From contig CAJUQH010000003.1 of the NCBI GenBank assembly GCA_910588095.1, forward strand, positions 1 to 64,000: 64,000 nucleotides of DNA. Direction: 5' to 3'. The translations under genes were made by a program, and so were the position numbers. Within the stretch, counting starts at the first letter, position 1. Each line of letters begins with the position of its first letter. The DNA is from an uncultured Eggerthellaceae bacterium (GTDB taxonomy: Bacteria > Actinomycetota > Coriobacteriia > Coriobacteriales > Eggerthellaceae). The notes under the pieces are model-generated. The model searched no databases. It saw only the letters and a program-made list of their open reading frames with translations, and was not told the DNA's origin. Below are positions 61,811 through 64,000 of this stretch, one piece after another.

Positions 61811-61836
61811 CCTTTATATAAGGTTCTATATAAAGG
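61811..61836. promoter_or_regulatory. Inverted repeat operator upstream of the MFS transporter
   Basis: CCTTTATATA (61811-61820), a six-base centre and TATATAAAGG (61827-61836) form a perfect 10-bp inverted repeat about 150 bases upstream of the transporter start. It is probably a regulator binding site in the promoter or leader. Confidence 0.65.
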
Positions 61837-62027
61837 TGCATCGAAGGTGGCTCCTTCGGAGAAACGACCGCGCGTTTCCTCCTTCCACGATTCTCTGACC
61901 TTTCAAGCATTCGCTTTCCAGGGACGAAGCTTAGGGAATCCGCCTCAAGAAAGTGAATGATGGGGATAAGAGTACAGTATAAAGAGGGGCTTGGGAACCC
62001 GGTTTTATGACTTTTGGCCCCATTCCC

Positions 62028-62049
62028 TCAACCCGGAAGGTTGATTTTT
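62028..62049 (+). terminator. Intrinsic terminator-like hairpin of unknown transcript
   Basis: TCAACC (62028-62033), CGGAA loop, GGTTGA (62039-62044), then TTTTT (62045-62049). No gene ends upstream on this strand within the region, so it may belong to an unannotated short RNA or be fortuitous. Confidence 0.45.
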
Positions 62050-62294
62050 GAGCGCCTTCAACCGTCGTGAGCGGTAGTTTCGCAGGGGTGGCCGGTAGAA
62101 TCGGGGTCGCTCGTCATGTATGAGGTATGAGGGGAAGGTTGATGCACTGCAAGGTCGTGCCGCAGTCCTGACGGCACCAGAGGACGTTCTGAGCATCACT
62201 ACCGAAGGGGTAATGCGCCCTGCCCCCGCAAGAGTGAGGGGCGTTGGCGCGCGTGGGCTGCCTTGAAGGGTGGCACGGCCGATCCGTGGGCATG

Positions 62295-64000
62295 CTAGGC
62301 GCGGGCTAGCAGCTCCTTAAGGCGCGCGGTGGCCTCAGCCAGCTTGGCGCGGTCGTCATTGGTGACCTTGGCGGGCTTCTTGAGGAGGTAACGGTTGGCT
62401 TCGGTGGTGGCGGCCTTTATGTCGCGGCGCAGCTGCTTGTCCAGCTCCTTGCCTCGCTGGCGCACGAGCTCGTTCGCCTCGTTCACCACGGCTTGCGCCT
62501 CGTTGGCCTTCTCGATGGCATCGCGCCGGGCAGCGTCGTCGGCGGCATAGCGCTCGGCATCGGCTTTGGCGGCGGCTATCTCGTCGTCGGACATGCGCTC
62601 CGAATCGGTGATGGTGATGGACTGCTGGTTGCCCGTGCCAAGGTCCTTCGCCGACACGTTGAGGATGCCGTTGGCATCGATGTCGAAGCTCACGAGAATC
62701 TGGGGCACGCCGGCTGGGGCTCGCTTGATGCCTTTGAGCTGGAACTTGCCGATGGTCTTGTTGTCGGCGGCCATGGGGCGCTCGCCTTGCAGCACGTGCA
62801 CCTCCACCTTGGTCTGGAAGGGCGCGGCGGTGGTGAACACCTGCTCGTAGTGGATGGGCAGCGTGGTGTTGCGCTCTATCACGCGGGTGGCAATGCCGCC
62901 TACCGTCTCGATGGCGAAGCTCATGGGCACCACGTCGAGCAGCAGCAGGCCGCCGCCGCGCGGCACGAGGCCGGTGCGGGCGCCTTCGAGGGTGGCGCCC
63001 TGGATGGCCGCGCCTTGGGCCACGCATTCGTCGGGGTTGATGGAGCTCGAGGGCTGCTTGCCCGTGAGGGAGCGCACGTGGTCGGCCACGGCGGGGATGC
63101 GGGTCGAGCCGCCAACCAGCAGCACGCTGCCCAGCTCGCTGGCGGCTATGCCGGCGTCGCCGAGGGCCTGCTGCACGGGACCTGTAGTGCGCTCCACCAG
63201 GTCACGGGTGAGGCGGTCGAAGTCGGCGCGGGTCACGGTGGCTTCCAAGTGGGCTGGGCCGTCGGCTCCGGCGGCCAGGAACGGCAGGTTCACCGTGGTG
63301 GAATCGAGAGACGACAGCTCGCATTTGGCCTGGCGCGCCGCCTCGCGCACGCGCTGGAGCGCCTGGGCGTCGCGCGTCACGTCGATGCCGCTTTCGCGCT
63401 TGAAGCCGTCGGCCAGGTGCTGGGCCAGGCGCTCGTCGAAGTCGTCGCCACCCAGGTGGTTGTCGCCGGCTGTGGCCAGCACCTCGATGACGTCCTCGCC
63501 TATCTCGATGATGGACACGTCGAACGTGCCGCCGCCCAGGTCGTACACCATGACCTTCTGCGCCTGGCCATGGTCGAGGCCGTAAGCCAGCGCGGCGGCC
63601 GTGGGCTCGTTGATGATGCGCAGCACGTTGAGCCCGGCGATGGCGCCCGCGTCCTTGGTGGCTTGGCGCTGGGCGTCGGTGAAGTAGGCGGGTACGGTTA
63701 TGACCGCGTCGGACACGGCTTGGCCGAGGAAGCGCTCGGCATCGGTGCGCAGCTTGCGCAGCAGCATGGCCGAAAGCTGCGGGGCCGAGAAGCTCTGGCC
63801 GTCCACGGTGGTGCTCCAGGCGCTGCCCATGTGGCGCTTGACCGACGTGACGGTGCGCCCCGGGTTCATGGCGGCCTGGCGCAGGGCGACGGTGCCCACC
63901 AGGCGCTCGCCGTCCTTCGTGAACGCCTCGACCGAGGGGGTGGTGCGCTCGCCTTCGGCGTTGGGGATTATCTCGGGCTGGCTGCCCTGGACGGCTGCCA
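62295..64000 (-). CDS. dnaK: Chaperone DnaK (Hsp70), 5' end beyond the window
   Basis: At least 568 residues of Hsp70 are present. The frame runs off the right edge at about residue 20 (the visible start reads AAVQGSQPEIIPNAEGERTT). It has VITVPAYFTDAQRQATKDAG, the ATPase motif NEPTAAALAYG, VYDLGGGTFDVSIIEIG, LLVGGSTRIPAV, and the substrate-binding domain GVPQILVSFDIDANGILNVSA. The C-terminal lid ends at ATARLKELLARA without the usual long disordered tail. DnaK folds nascent and stressed proteins with DnaJ and GrpE. No grpE follows on this strand, so either the operon order is unusual or this is a solitary paralog. Confidence 0.96.
   Translation of the reverse strand, partial: AAVQGSQPEIIPNAEGERTTPSVEAFTKDGERLVGTVALRQAAMNPGRTVTSVKRHMGSAWSTTVDGQSFSAPQLSAMLLRKLRTDAERFLGQAVSDAVITVPAYFTDAQRQATKDAGAIAGLNVLRIINEPTAAALAYGLDHGQAQKVMVYDLGGGTFDVSIIEIGEDVIEVLATAGDNHLGGDDFDERLAQHLADGFKRESGIDVTRDAQALQRVREAARQAKCELSSLDSTTVNLPFLAAGADGPAHLEATVTRADFDRLTRDLVERTTGPVQQALGDAGIAASELGSVLLVGGSTRIPAVADHVRSLTGKQPSSSINPDECVAQGAAIQGATLEGARTGLVPRGGGLLLLDVVPMSFAIETVGGIATRVIERNTTLPIHYEQVFTTAAPFQTKVEVHVLQGERPMAADNKTIGKFQLKGIKRAPAGVPQILVSFDIDANGILNVSAKDLGTGNQQSITITDSERMSDDEIAAAKADAERYAADDAARRDAIEKANEAQAVVNEANELVRQRGKELDKQLRRDIKAATTEANRYLLKKPAKVTNDDRAKLAEATARLKELLARA

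Larger units (their letters stand above)
61666..62294. other. Long intergenic region between the MFS transporter and dnaK
   Basis: These 629 bases hold the AT-rich inverted repeat at 61811-61836; a minus-strand -10-like TATACT near 61970-61976; and a plus-strand hairpin TCAACC-CGGAA-GGTTGA plus TTTTT (62028-62049). A minus-strand stretch (about 62120-62240) carries two Cys pairs (SCGG and WCRQDCGT) in an open frame without a start, like a decayed zinc ribbon. No functional gene is supported. Confidence 0.5.

Noticed and set aside
62005..62199. 64-codon minus-strand ORF beyond the dnaK stop
   Set aside because: No ribosome site or family pattern; it runs through a hairpin and a possibly decayed element.
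1..64000. tRNA, rRNA and CRISPR arrays
   Set aside because: I scanned for T-loop motifs, conserved rRNA blocks and regularly spaced repeats and found none that hold up.

Overview
The window is a high-GC stretch from a strict anaerobe that looks like a gut actinobacterium of class Coriobacteriia, probably family Eggerthellaceae. The reasons are codon use and GC content, cytosolic molybdopterin enzymes paired with small ferredoxins, the actinobacterial CwlM-like protein, rubrerythrin, and several large secreted proteins with InlB/Listeria-Bacteroides repeats. The species cannot be read from the sequence. No tRNA, rRNA, CRISPR array, phage module or intact insertion sequence was found.

Positions 1-22,742 are mainly a metabolic island. 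An SLC13-type anion transporter is followed by a molybdopterin enzyme and its iron-sulfur partner. Next come a LysR regulator and a divergent nine-gene operon resembling E. coli caiABC plus fixABCX: acyl-CoA reductase, both ETF subunits, a hotdog thioesterase, a phytoene-desaturase-like FAD enzyme, a type III CoA-transferase, an acyl-CoA ligase, FixC and FixX. This should activate an unsaturated acid to its CoA thioester and reduce it. CaiD, CaiE and CaiT are not here, so the substrate may not be carnitine. A tandem MarR regulator then faces a second molybdopterin enzyme/ferredoxin pair, with a three-half-site operator between them. A small membrane protein and a PepV-type dipeptidase close the region.

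Positions 22,743-31,963 and 41,019-47,102 are accessory DNA. A promoter, a nested-helix structured RNA of about 207 nt and an intrinsic terminator precede the first of three paralogous surface proteins (A, B and C). B and C each carry an 8-G tract just after the signal peptide. At 8 G the reading frame ends seven codons after the start of the tract; at 9 (or 6) G it would be open for more than 1000 codons. This is the pattern of slipped-strand phase variation, with both genes OFF in this sequence. A has no tract and is intact. A two-gene HTH/zeta-kinase toxin-antitoxin-like operon with a 28-bp perfect palindromic operator follows B. An AAA/DUF4143 ATPase with 33-bp-periodic upstream repeats follows C.

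Positions 32,131-41,018 are mostly housekeeping: a site-2 protease with an unusual insert, ispG, proS, a phasin-like protein, an AarF/UbiB-family protein, an rRNA methyltransferase, a YacP-type nuclease, folE and an ACT protein. Positions 47,408-52,507 encode one small secreted or membrane protein and two long Ala/Ser-rich membrane proteins that share an N-terminal motif and an undescribed C-terminal extracytoplasmic domain. Positions 53,026-64,000 hold ilvE, cimA, a TrpR-like regulator, rubrerythrin, a polyprenyl diphosphate synthase, a CwlM-like protein, a hypothetical protein, an aromatic-acid-type MFS transporter and the 3' part of dnaK.
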